A DNA stretch of 15,364 nt, taken from positions 1 to 15,364 of the forward strand of contig CAZKMM010000059.1 in assembly GCA_964553915.1 (NCBI GenBank), in the 5' to 3' direction. A program made the position numbers and the translations under genes. The notes beneath the pieces were generated by a model. The model had not been told where the DNA came from. It searched no databases and worked only from the letters and a program-made list of their open reading frames with translations. Origin of the DNA: CAZKMM01 sp964553915 (lineage in GTDB: Bacteria; RBG-13-61-14; DRUE01). Positions 7,373 to 14,433 of this stretch are shown piece after piece. Position 1 is the first letter of the stretch, and each line of letters begins with the position of its first letter.

Positions 7373-9109
7373 CTATTTTTTATTTTTCTTTTTTAACTGG
7401 GATTTAAGCAGGTCTAACTCCCGCATAAAAATTTCTGTGGTAATTTCTCCCAGCTCCTTTTTCATCATCAGGTTGATGAGTTCATCAATTTGAAATTCTT
7501 TTTCTTTAAGCTGACTTTCCAGTTTTTCTATCTTTTGCAGGGCAAATTCCAGGCTCATTTCTTCTGGAGCCATTGGCTCTGGCTCTGAGAAGACTTTATC
7601 CGGACTGAGCGATTCTGGTTCGGTATAAAAGTCTTCCTGTTCTGAGGCGGATTCTCTGGTGATTTCTTCAACAACTCCTAAAAAGGGAGCTGGAGCTGAA
7701 GGGGGCTCTTTCTCCTCAACTGGCTTTTCAAAGGGAAGCCGGTCTTCGGTCTCTATTTTGATTTCTTCTATTTTTGAGATAGGCTCGGTTTCCTTCCAGA
7801 AATCCTCTTCTGCCTCTGGCTGGGCGAGCTGGGTTTTTTCCTGGTCCTCGGGAGCAAAAGAGATGAATTCGCTTTCTTTTTCTTCTTCGGGCGAGAGAGG
7901 GCTCGGTTCTGGCTCGGTCTTGGTTTCTTCTTCAAGAGGTTTTTCTTGTGGCTCCCACCCGACAAACTCGTGAGCCGGAGCCACTTCTAATTTTTCTTCT
8001 TGTTTTTCGCTGGGTTTTTCTTCTATATCTATGGCTTCTTCCTGGGGTTGCCATCCGACAAATTCATGGGGAGGAGCTACCTCTAATTTTTCCTCAGTTT
8101 CTTTCTCAGAAATTTCTATTGGCTCGGGCTTGGTTTCAAGTTCTGGCTCCGCGATTGGTGTTTCTTCGGGCTGGGGACTGGTTTCTATCTGCTCTTGTGC
8201 TTGAGCTGGTGATTCTTTTTTCTCTGCTTCTGAAAAAATGTTAATCTCCGGCACCTTCAGGGCTTCTTCCAGTCCGGGTTCTTTTTCTGGTTTTTGAGAA
8301 GGAGGAGAGACAGGTGGAGAAAATGGTTCCACCTCTGGAATTTTTTCCACCTGGTCCCGAATTGGAGCCCGGGAGGGAATTCGCTCAGTAGAAGACCCTA
8401 CCCAGGGCTTGGGCTCCTTTGCCTTGACCATAACTACTTCATCTTTTACCACTTCCAGGTTTTGGTCTGGAATGATGTCTATTCCTTCCTTGTTCACTTC
8501 TTCCAGGTCGAGAAAATTTTCCACTTCATCAGTATCTAAAATGATGGCATCGTCGCTTAAGGTTTCTATTTCTTCTTCCTGTTCTTTTTGAGCTCGCTGT
8601 TCTTTTTTCAGGTCAACTGGTCGGGCAATATCCTTTCGGTAAGCAGGTTCTTCTGGCTGGTAATGACCATAATTTTCCAGCACCTTTTCAATAGCAGAAT
8701 CAGTAGCCAGCACTGGCTCAATTCGGTATCCGGTCAGGAACTGGATTTCATCAATTACCTTTAGGTTGCTCGGGTCGCTCATTGCCAGAATCAGGGTTTT
8801 TTTATTTCCTGGACCTTCTTTCAGAAAAACCGGCACCACTCCGTATTTCCTGGCAACTTTTTCTGGAAGGGCAGAAAAAGCCTGTTCCGGGATTTTGCTT
8901 CTGGTTAAATCAACTGCCTGAATTTTGAATTTCTCGCTGAGAAACTTTAAAAGCTCACTCTCCTCCACAAATCCCAAATCCACCAATACCTTTCCCAGCC
9001 GACCACCCCATTTTTTCTGATGCCCGAGAGCAGATTGAAGCTGAAGCTCATCTATAATTCCCGCTTCTACTAACAGCTCTCCCAGTTTTCCCGTAGGTTT
9101 TTCCGGCAT
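7373..9109 (-). CDS. MshEN/GspE N-terminal-domain protein with long acidic Pro/Glu-rich region
   Basis: The first 150 of 578 residues match the N-terminal domain of type II secretion/pilus ATPases (GspE_N/MshEN). Two copies of the LGxxLVxxGxxxxxxL pattern occur at 8-31 (KLGELLVEAGIIDELQLQSA) and 37-60 (RLGKVLVDLGFVEESELLKF), followed by AMSDPSNLKVIDEIQFLTG. In MshE this motif pair binds cyclic di-GMP. There is no ATPase domain: no Walker A, no Asp or His box. Residues about 151-515 are highly acidic and rich in Glu, Pro and Ser, so probably disordered, with a 20-residue motif present twice (339-358, 371-390). Residues 516-575 are predicted coiled coil with a Lys-rich end. I see no signal peptide or membrane segment. 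It may act as a cytoplasmic second-messenger adaptor, but this is inference. GGAG lies 7 bases before the ATG, which starts 2 nt after the upstream gene. Confidence 0.8.
   Translation of the reverse strand: MPEKPTGKLGELLVEAGIIDELQLQSALGHQKKWGGRLGKVLVDLGFVEESELLKFLSEKFKIQAVDLTRSKIPEQAFSALPEKVARKYGVVPVFLKEGPGNKKTLILAMSDPSNLKVIDEIQFLTGYRIEPVLATDSAIEKVLENYGHYQPEEPAYRKDIARPVDLKKEQRAQKEQEEEIETLSDDAIILDTDEVENFLDLEEVNKEGIDIIPDQNLEVVKDEVVMVKAKEPKPWVGSSTERIPSRAPIRDQVEKIPEVEPFSPPVSPPSQKPEKEPGLEEALKVPEINIFSEAEKKESPAQAQEQIETSPQPEETPIAEPELETKPEPIEISEKETEEKLEVAPPHEFVGWQPQEEAIDIEEKPSEKQEEKLEVAPAHEFVGWEPQEKPLEEETKTEPEPSPLSPEEEKESEFISFAPEDQEKTQLAQPEAEEDFWKETEPISKIEEIKIETEDRLPFEKPVEEKEPPSAPAPFLGVVEEITRESASEQEDFYTEPESLSPDKVFSEPEPMAPEEMSLEFALQKIEKLESQLKEKEFQIDELINLMMKKELGEITTEIFMRELDLLKSQLKKKNKK
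7940..7999 (-). repeat. Second copy of a duplicated 20-residue motif
   Basis: Encodes residues 371-390 of the MshEN protein (EEKLEVAPAHEFVGWEPQEK). It lies 96 bp from the first copy and is 46/60 identical to it in DNA. Nine codons differ silently and only three change the residue. Confidence 0.85.
8036..8095 (-). repeat. First copy of a duplicated 20-residue motif
   Basis: Encodes residues 339-358 (EEKLEVAPPHEFVGWQPQEE). It differs from the second copy by Pro/Ala, Gln/Glu and Glu/Lys replacements. The aromatic/His core HEFVGW is unchanged and stands out in an otherwise low-complexity acidic stretch. Confidence 0.85.
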
Positions 9110-9111
9110 AT

Positions 9112-10629
9112 TTACGCTCCGGGCTCGGATTCCTGCTCTACAACATATTCATACTGTTCCTGATGGAAATTATCTCTAATTAAAACCTCTATTTCCATTT
9201 TATATTTATCTTTGAGCATTTCCAGAAGCCTTTTCTCTTCTCCAAGCAATAACTCCGCTATCATAGGATTAACATACAATTTTACGGATTTTTCTGCAAG
9301 TTCTGAGTAATTTTTTTCCATTTCCCGATATAATTCATAACAAATCGTTCGGGCACTTTTAATATAGCCTTTTCCCTCACAGTAAGGGCAGGGTTGACAG
9401 AGTTTTTTTATCAGGCTCGGCTCACTCCTCTGACGGGTCATTTCCGTAAGACCTATCTCGCTGATTTTTACTACCACTGACTTGGCTTTATCTTTTTTCA
9501 GCTCCTCTTTTAAAGCCTCCAGAATCTTCTGGCGGTTTCTGGGCTTGTCCATATCTATAAAGTCAATGATGATAATCCCACCGATGTTTCTCAGCCGAAG
9601 CTGGGAGACAATTTCCCGGCTTGCCTCCAGATTGGTCTTAAAAACTGTATCCTCAAAGCTCTTTTTTCCCACATATTTCCCGGTGTTGACATCTATGGTG
9701 GTGAGAGCCTCGGTCTCATCAATAATGATAAATCCTCCGCTTTTCAGCCAGACCCGCTTCTCCAGCGCCCGGTCCAGCTCCAGCTCCACTCCATATTTTT
9801 CAAATAAAGGCTCACTTTCCTGCCAGAGATGAACCTGCTCTGCGAAATGGGGAGCTATCTTTAATAAATAATCTTTTACTCGCTTAAACACCTCAGGCTG
9901 GTCAACAATGATTTCCCGGGTCTGGCTGGAAAGATATTCCCTCACCACCCTGAGCTCTAAGGGAAGCTCAGAATAAATCAGACCCGGAGCAGGGATTCTT
10001 TTTGCTCGTTCCTGAAGTTCCTTCCAGAAATTAAGCAGATATTCCATTTCATTTTTAAGTAGCTCCTCGCTGATACCCTGAGAGGCGGTCCGGATAATAA
10101 ACCCTCCGCTATTGTCCGGCTTGAGCTGGCGGAGGAGATTTTTCAGGCGTGTCCGCTCCTTTTCATCCTCTATTTTCCTGCTCACCCCCAGATGCTTGCT
10201 GGTAGGCATATAAACCAGATACCTTCCCGGAAGGGTAAGATGAGTGGTGAGCTGAGCTCCCTTTTCACCAATTGGCTCCCGAATTATCTGAACTAAAAGC
10301 TCCTGCCCCTCCCGAAGCCAGTTTTCAATTTTACCAGGAGCCTTTTCCTTTTCCTCAAATTCTATTTCCAGCTCTTCTGATTCCTCCAGGTGAGAAAAAT
10401 CCTTGGGAGAAATCTCCCGAATATACAAAAACCCGGTTCGCTCCAAGCCCAGGTCTATAAAAGCACTCTGCATCCCGGGTAAAACCCGGCTAACTCTTCC
10501 TTTGTAAATATTTCCCAGAACTCCCTTTTCCTGCTCTCGCTCAATAAAAACCTCGGTAATCTGACCGGCTTGCAAAAGTGCCACCCGGGTTTCAAAAGGT
10601 AGAGCGTTAATAAGAATTGCGTCTGCCAT
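9112..10629 (-). CDS. rng: Ribonuclease E/G family endoribonuclease
   Basis: The 505 residues match RNase G length (about 490) and lack the long C-terminal scaffold of RNase E. An S1 RNA-binding domain lies near 35-125 (VLGNIYKGRVSRVLPGMQSA, FIDLGLERTGFLY). The 5'-sensor/RNase H-like region follows, then the catalytic part. Asp313 in TTIDVNTG and Asp356 in IIIDFIDM correspond to the metal-binding Asp303 and Asp346 of E. coli RNase E. Cys414 and Cys417 in CPYCEGKG are the zinc-link pair. The enzyme cleaves single-stranded A/U-rich RNA, preferring 5'-monophosphate ends, in mRNA decay and rRNA maturation. Its ATG follows the TAA of the radical SAM gene with no base between, with CGGAG about 8 bases upstream inside that gene. 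Coupling with a TIGR03960-type gene is a recurrent arrangement. Confidence 0.95.
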   Translation of the reverse strand: MADAILINALPFETRVALLQAGQITEVFIEREQEKGVLGNIYKGRVSRVLPGMQSAFIDLGLERTGFLYIREISPKDFSHLEESEELEIEFEEKEKAPGKIENWLREGQELLVQIIREPIGEKGAQLTTHLTLPGRYLVYMPTSKHLGVSRKIEDEKERTRLKNLLRQLKPDNSGGFIIRTASQGISEELLKNEMEYLLNFWKELQERAKRIPAPGLIYSELPLELRVVREYLSSQTREIIVDQPEVFKRVKDYLLKIAPHFAEQVHLWQESEPLFEKYGVELELDRALEKRVWLKSGGFIIIDETEALTTIDVNTGKYVGKKSFEDTVFKTNLEASREIVSQLRLRNIGGIIIIDFIDMDKPRNRQKILEALKEELKKDKAKSVVVKISEIGLTEMTRQRSEPSLIKKLCQPCPYCEGKGYIKSARTICYELYREMEKNYSELAEKSVKLYVNPMIAELLLGEEKRLLEMLKDKYKMEIEVLIRDNFHQEQYEYVVEQESEPGA

Positions 10630-13227
10630 TTATTTTCTCCGAAATTTTTCTGCCTTCCTTGCCCGAACCGGGCTGGCTGGATAGCTGACCGCTCTTTGCT
10701 GGCGGAAATTAGCCCGGGTTCTTTTGATTAAAATCCAAGCCAGCTCCTGCTCATCAAATCCAAAGAGCTTTTCCAAAACCTCCTGTGGTTTAACCCCCGG
10801 ACCCTGAGAGACCAGGATTGAAAATTTTAAATTTTTTTCAGGTGTTATTTCTATAAATTTAATCTTTTGCTTTAAGTCTAGTTTCCGGTCTCCTTTTTCT
10901 CTTTTCTGCTCAATGATAAACCGCTCCGCACTGAGAAACTGGTTGAGCTTTTCCGGGCTTATTTTTAGCTTGAGCTGGTTCGGGATACTTACAAGATATT
11001 CTATGGAACTGATTTGCTGGGTAATAGCAGGAGCTTTTCTGGAAATTTCCCGAACCTCCAGCACCTCCAGTCCCTCTGGCAGAGTCTGGTTGAGTTTTTG
11101 TTTGATTTCCTTTGGGTTTAAGGGCTCAATCAATTCCAGTTCCAGATATTCTGCTTCGCTTTCCACTCCCACAGGCGGGGCAATTCCAAAAATGATTCTG
11201 GGCATTGGATGGAATCCCTGGCTGTATCGCATTGGCAGGTCTGCTCTTCTCACTGCCCGGGTAAAAAGCCGGTTATTTTCCAGAAGACCGATGAATCTCA
11301 TCTCTCCTGCTCTTCGGTATCTTACCAGATAGCGGAAATAAAATTCAGGTTGGCCAGGAAACTGGCTGACCTGTTCTGCTGAGCTGATGGGCTCTGGCAG
11401 GGGTTTTTCTTTTCTGGGAAAGATATTTTTATGGTCGCATACCCCGCAATTTTCCTGACAGCCGGTAATTCGGCAATCCTGGGTCAGCTCCAGGGTGCGG
11501 GATTTTTTTCTTTCCGCGAGGAGGAATTCTTTTTTTATGGTTTCCAGGTGCTCCCAGGGAAGGGGCTCGGTTTCGTTTCTTTCCTTGAGGTAATTCTCCG
11601 GGTTGATTCCTTTTTCCTCAAAGGCTTTGAGCCAGAGGTCAAATTTCAGCTGGTCGCTCCAGTTATCAAAGCAGGCACCTTTATGAAAGGCAGATTCTAT
11701 CACCTCTGCCATTTCTCTTCCTGCCCGGCTGAATACTCCTTCTAAGAAGGTATTTTTTGGCTCTTCAAACCGGAAGCGGAATCTGGAGCGAGCCAGGTCT
11801 TTTTTCAGTTTAGCCCGGATTTGTTCCAGCTCCTTTATTCCCAGTTGTGCTTCCCACTGAAAAGGCGTATGGGGCTTGGGGATAAATCCAGAGATGCTTA
11901 AATTTATCTGGCAGGCAGGCTGGTATTTTTTAGCAAGGGAGTTGATTTTCTGGCAGAGCTGAACAATGGCTTGATGGTCTTGTTCATTTTCAGTGGGCAA
12001 GCCAACCATAAAATAGAGCTTGAGCGAACGCCATCCGGCTTTAAGGATTTTTTCGCAGGTCTCAAGGATTTCCTGATTCGGGATAAACTTATTAATTGCC
12101 ATCCTGAGCCGTTCGGAGCCGGTTTCCGGAGCAATGGTAAAGCCGGTTTTTCTCACTTTTTGAATGGCAGAGAGCAGGGATGGGGTGAGGGCATTTGCCC
12201 GGAGGCTGGGAAGGCTAACCGCAACTCTTTTTTTCCAGTGCTCAGAGATGGTTTTGATAATCAGCTCCTCGATTCGGGAATAATCGCTGGCAGAAAGGCT
12301 TAAAAAAGAACATTCCTCATATCCGGTTAGAGCCAGCCCTTCTCTGACCAGCTCCAGAATTTTCTCCAGAGAACGCTCCCGATAGGGGCGGTAAATAATC
12401 CCGGCATTGCAGAACCGACATCCCCGGGTGCACCCCCGGGCAATCTCTATCACCAGTCGGTCGTGAACTGCTTGAGAAATGGGCACCAGTTGAGCGGTGG
12501 GGCAGAATGCGGAATCCAGGTCTGGCAGAATTCTTCGGGAGATTTTTTTCAGTGCAGGTTTTTCCACCCGAAGCCCTTTAAACCTGCCCGAGCGGTCAAA
12601 CTCCGGCTGATAAAACCGGGGAACATATACCCCTTGAATTTTGCAGAGCTCTTTTAAAAGCGAGAGTTTATCTTTCTCTCGGTTTTCCTTCCATTCCCGC
12701 ACCAGTTGGGCGATTTCTAAAATAGCTTCATCCGCTTCTCCAAAGAAAAAGGCATCAAAAAACTTCCAGACCGGCTCCGGATTGCTCACACAGGGACCAC
12801 CAGCAATGAGCAGAGGAAACTGTCGGTTTATTCTTTCCTCTGCTAGAAGGGGAATTTTTGCCAGCTGGAGCATATAAAGCACCGTGGTGTAAGAAAGCTC
12901 GCTGGCAAGGGTAAAGCCGAGCAGGTCAAAGTCCTTTAAGGGAATTCTGCTTTCCCAGGCAAAAAGAGGGAGGTTTTCTTTTTCCAGCTGTTCTTTAAAG
13001 TCTAAACCAGGAGCATAAGCCCGGTCGCAGAAAATCCCGGATTGAGAGTTCAGGATATAATATAAAAGCTTGTGCCCGTAGTGGCTGATGCCAATTTCAT
13101 ACAGGTCAGGAAATGCCAGCACCACCTTCAGCGGACAGGTGTTCGGGTCTTTGCGGAAGGAATTAATTTCCCGGTTCAAATACTGGATTGGAGCCCGAAC
13201 CAGAGAGACTATTTTTTCCAGTTCCAT
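10630..13227 (-). CDS. TIGR03960-type radical SAM protein fused to TIGR03936 (DUF2344) domain
   Basis: The 865 residues cover two families that are separate genes in some bacteria and fused in others. Residues 1-200 are a cobalamin-binding-like domain (KVVLAFPDLYEIGISHYGHKLLY, IAGGPCVSNPEPV). The radical SAM core (about 250-500) has Cys266, Cys270 and Cys273 (RGCTRGCRFC), followed by APETGSERLR and MVGLPTE. A second cysteine group, Cys585, Cys590, Cys594 and Cys597, lies before the DUF2344 part (about 630-820; YRRAGEMRFIGLLE, RYSQGFHPMPRI). The biochemical function is not known to me; the repeated adjacency to RNase G suggests a link to RNA or ribosome modification. An in-frame TAG three codons before the ATG rules out a longer protein. 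No Shine-Dalgarno sequence precedes it. Confidence 0.93.
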   Translation of the reverse strand: MELEKIVSLVRAPIQYLNREINSFRKDPNTCPLKVVLAFPDLYEIGISHYGHKLLYYILNSQSGIFCDRAYAPGLDFKEQLEKENLPLFAWESRIPLKDFDLLGFTLASELSYTTVLYMLQLAKIPLLAEERINRQFPLLIAGGPCVSNPEPVWKFFDAFFFGEADEAILEIAQLVREWKENREKDKLSLLKELCKIQGVYVPRFYQPEFDRSGRFKGLRVEKPALKKISRRILPDLDSAFCPTAQLVPISQAVHDRLVIEIARGCTRGCRFCNAGIIYRPYRERSLEKILELVREGLALTGYEECSFLSLSASDYSRIEELIIKTISEHWKKRVAVSLPSLRANALTPSLLSAIQKVRKTGFTIAPETGSERLRMAINKFIPNQEILETCEKILKAGWRSLKLYFMVGLPTENEQDHQAIVQLCQKINSLAKKYQPACQINLSISGFIPKPHTPFQWEAQLGIKELEQIRAKLKKDLARSRFRFRFEEPKNTFLEGVFSRAGREMAEVIESAFHKGACFDNWSDQLKFDLWLKAFEEKGINPENYLKERNETEPLPWEHLETIKKEFLLAERKKSRTLELTQDCRITGCQENCGVCDHKNIFPRKEKPLPEPISSAEQVSQFPGQPEFYFRYLVRYRRAGEMRFIGLLENNRLFTRAVRRADLPMRYSQGFHPMPRIIFGIAPPVGVESEAEYLELELIEPLNPKEIKQKLNQTLPEGLEVLEVREISRKAPAITQQISSIEYLVSIPNQLKLKISPEKLNQFLSAERFIIEQKREKGDRKLDLKQKIKFIEITPEKNLKFSILVSQGPGVKPQEVLEKLFGFDEQELAWILIKRTRANFRQQRAVSYPASPVRARKAEKFRRK

Positions 13228-13235
13228 TGGATTCT

Positions 13236-13265
13236 ATTTTAGCAGGCTGGGAGATTTTTTTCTAA
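13236..13265 (-). promoter_or_regulatory. Possible weak promoter giving a leaderless radical SAM mRNA
   Basis: On the - strand TAAAAT (13236-13241) lies 18 bases after a poor -35 (TTAGAA, 13260-13265). Transcription would begin within a few bases of the ATG at 13227, which lacks a ribosome binding site. The 54-bp gap has no terminator-like hairpin, so read-through from the upstream phosphatase gene is equally possible. Confidence 0.3.
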
Positions 13266-13281
13266 TGGCTCTTTTTATGGT

Positions 13282-14388
13282 TCAGAGGTGATTGGCAAGG
13301 AATCTCAGGATTTCCAGCACTCCCCGGGTTTCTCTCTGGCAGGAAACCGCCAGGATGTTTGGTTCCAGGTCATCCAGATGAGCCAGATTGATTATCTTTC
13401 TTCCTTCCTTTGCCAGAATTGGCTCCAGCTCTGGAGCAAGATTTGAGGGAGAAAAGGCATAATCTGAGCGAAGCAGGAGATTTAAATCATTGACCGAATC
13501 TGCAATGCCGATAATTTTTCTTCCTTCTGAGACCCGAAATAAGCCCTGATATTTGTCATAGCCCCGGGGCAAAATGTCCACCGCCACACTGGAATAAGTG
13601 ACCAAAACCTTTTCCCGAAAAGGGGTCTTATCCACAATCCGCTTGATTTTATAATAAAACTGCCGGGGATGGTCAGTAAACATCGCGATAGTGGTTAGCC
13701 GATGTCCGTAGTATTTCAGCTCTGGAAAGTTCATCTTCCGAAGCATATTTTCCAGTTCCTTGATGGTTTTTTGCTCTGCTGGAGTGGTGAGAATCTCTTC
13801 GGTTTTTTTATCCCGGCTTACCACACAGCCAGTCTCCAGAACATAGCCGTCCATCAGCTCCAGAACCGTCTCGGGAATTTTTTCCTGGACAAAGGAGAGG
13901 TCATTGCCGGTGCAGAGCCAGAGCAGGGCTTTACTTTTTAACCGGTCTAGCTCCTTGGCAATAGGAACCACCAGTTTTTCTGGAAAAATTTCTCCTGGCT
14001 CCAGCAGGGTGCCATGAAGGTCGATGCCAATAATATAATCTCGCACCCGGCGGTATTGAATACAGAGCTCACTGCTTCCTGGGTAATAATCCCGGCAGAT
14101 TTTTGGCTTGGTGGAGTGAATCAGGCAGGTGGTGGTGCCATCAGGATTCTTTTTTAACCAGTAGCATCTCCGTTCCTCTTCGCCGGTAGCAAGATTGATG
14201 GGCTGGTCATCTTTCCAGATGATATGCTTTCGCTCCCAGTAGAGCCGTTCTAAAATGTCCTGCCTGCCTTCTTCTCTCCAGCGGGCTTCATCTTCCTCGG
14301 TAACATAAAGGCTGAAATAAGGCTGACAGCAATGCCCACAGCGAAGACATTTTTTTTCCTCTCGCTTATTTTCTTCCTGGTTGGGCAT
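13282..14388 (-). CDS. YkgJ-type cysteine-cluster domain fused to an HAD-superfamily (Cof/MPGP-like) phosphatase
   Basis: The 368-residue protein starts at the ATG at 14388. The frame stays open to an ATG at 14565, but a strong promoter for this gene lies at 14405-14433, inside that extension. Residues 14-21 (CLRCGHCC) with Cys75, Cys88, Cys98 and Cys109 form the CxxCxxCC...C...C...C pattern of the YkgJ family, thought to bind zinc or an iron-sulfur cluster. From about residue 119 an HAD-IIB-like domain follows: IGIDLHGTLL (nucleophile Asp123), LCTGND (Thr160), Lys279 in RGYDKYQG, and IGIADSVNDLN (Asp297, Asp301). The usual DxD second aspartate is His125, so the general acid/base residue is altered. 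It could be a phosphatase for a sugar or small phosphate ester, or a regulatory protein. The substrate is unknown. Confidence 0.82.
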   Translation of the reverse strand: MPNQEENKREEKKCLRCGHCCQPYFSLYVTEEDEARWREEGRQDILERLYWERKHIIWKDDQPINLATGEEERRCYWLKKNPDGTTTCLIHSTKPKICRDYYPGSSELCIQYRRVRDYIIGIDLHGTLLEPGEIFPEKLVVPIAKELDRLKSKALLWLCTGNDLSFVQEKIPETVLELMDGYVLETGCVVSRDKKTEEILTTPAEQKTIKELENMLRKMNFPELKYYGHRLTTIAMFTDHPRQFYYKIKRIVDKTPFREKVLVTYSSVAVDILPRGYDKYQGLFRVSEGRKIIGIADSVNDLNLLLRSDYAFSPSNLAPELEPILAKEGRKIINLAHLDDLEPNILAVSCQRETRGVLEILRFLANHL

Positions 14389-14409
14389 CGGCTCGCTCTC
14401 TGGTATGAT
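14381..14409 (+). promoter_or_regulatory. Predicted promoter of the HPr kinase-like gene (extended -10)
   Basis: TATGAT (14404-14409) is preceded by TGG, making an extended -10 element. TTGGGC (14381-14386) lies 17 bases upstream as a partial -35. The start would be near 14416, so the leader before the GTG at 14424 is under 10 bases. The -10 overlaps that of the divergent promoter. Confidence 0.5.
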
Positions 14410-14433
14410 AAAAAAGTGTAAAAGTGCTGTCAA
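14405..14433 (-). promoter_or_regulatory. Predicted promoter of the YkgJ-HAD gene
   Basis: On the - strand a consensus TTGACA (14428-14433) is followed after exactly 17 bases by TATCAT (14405-14410), a 5/6 match to TATAAT. Transcription should begin near 14398, about 10 bases before the ATG at 14388. It is the best promoter match in the window. Confidence 0.75.

Noticed and set aside
7659..7973. Ser/Gly-rich open frame antisense to the MshEN gene
   Set aside because: The composition is the reverse complement of the Glu/Pro-rich low-complexity codons of the real gene; it is not an independent protein.
7940..8095. CRISPR-like or mobile-element repeat
   Set aside because: Only two in-frame copies occur, with silent codon differences, inside one coding region; this is an internal protein repeat.
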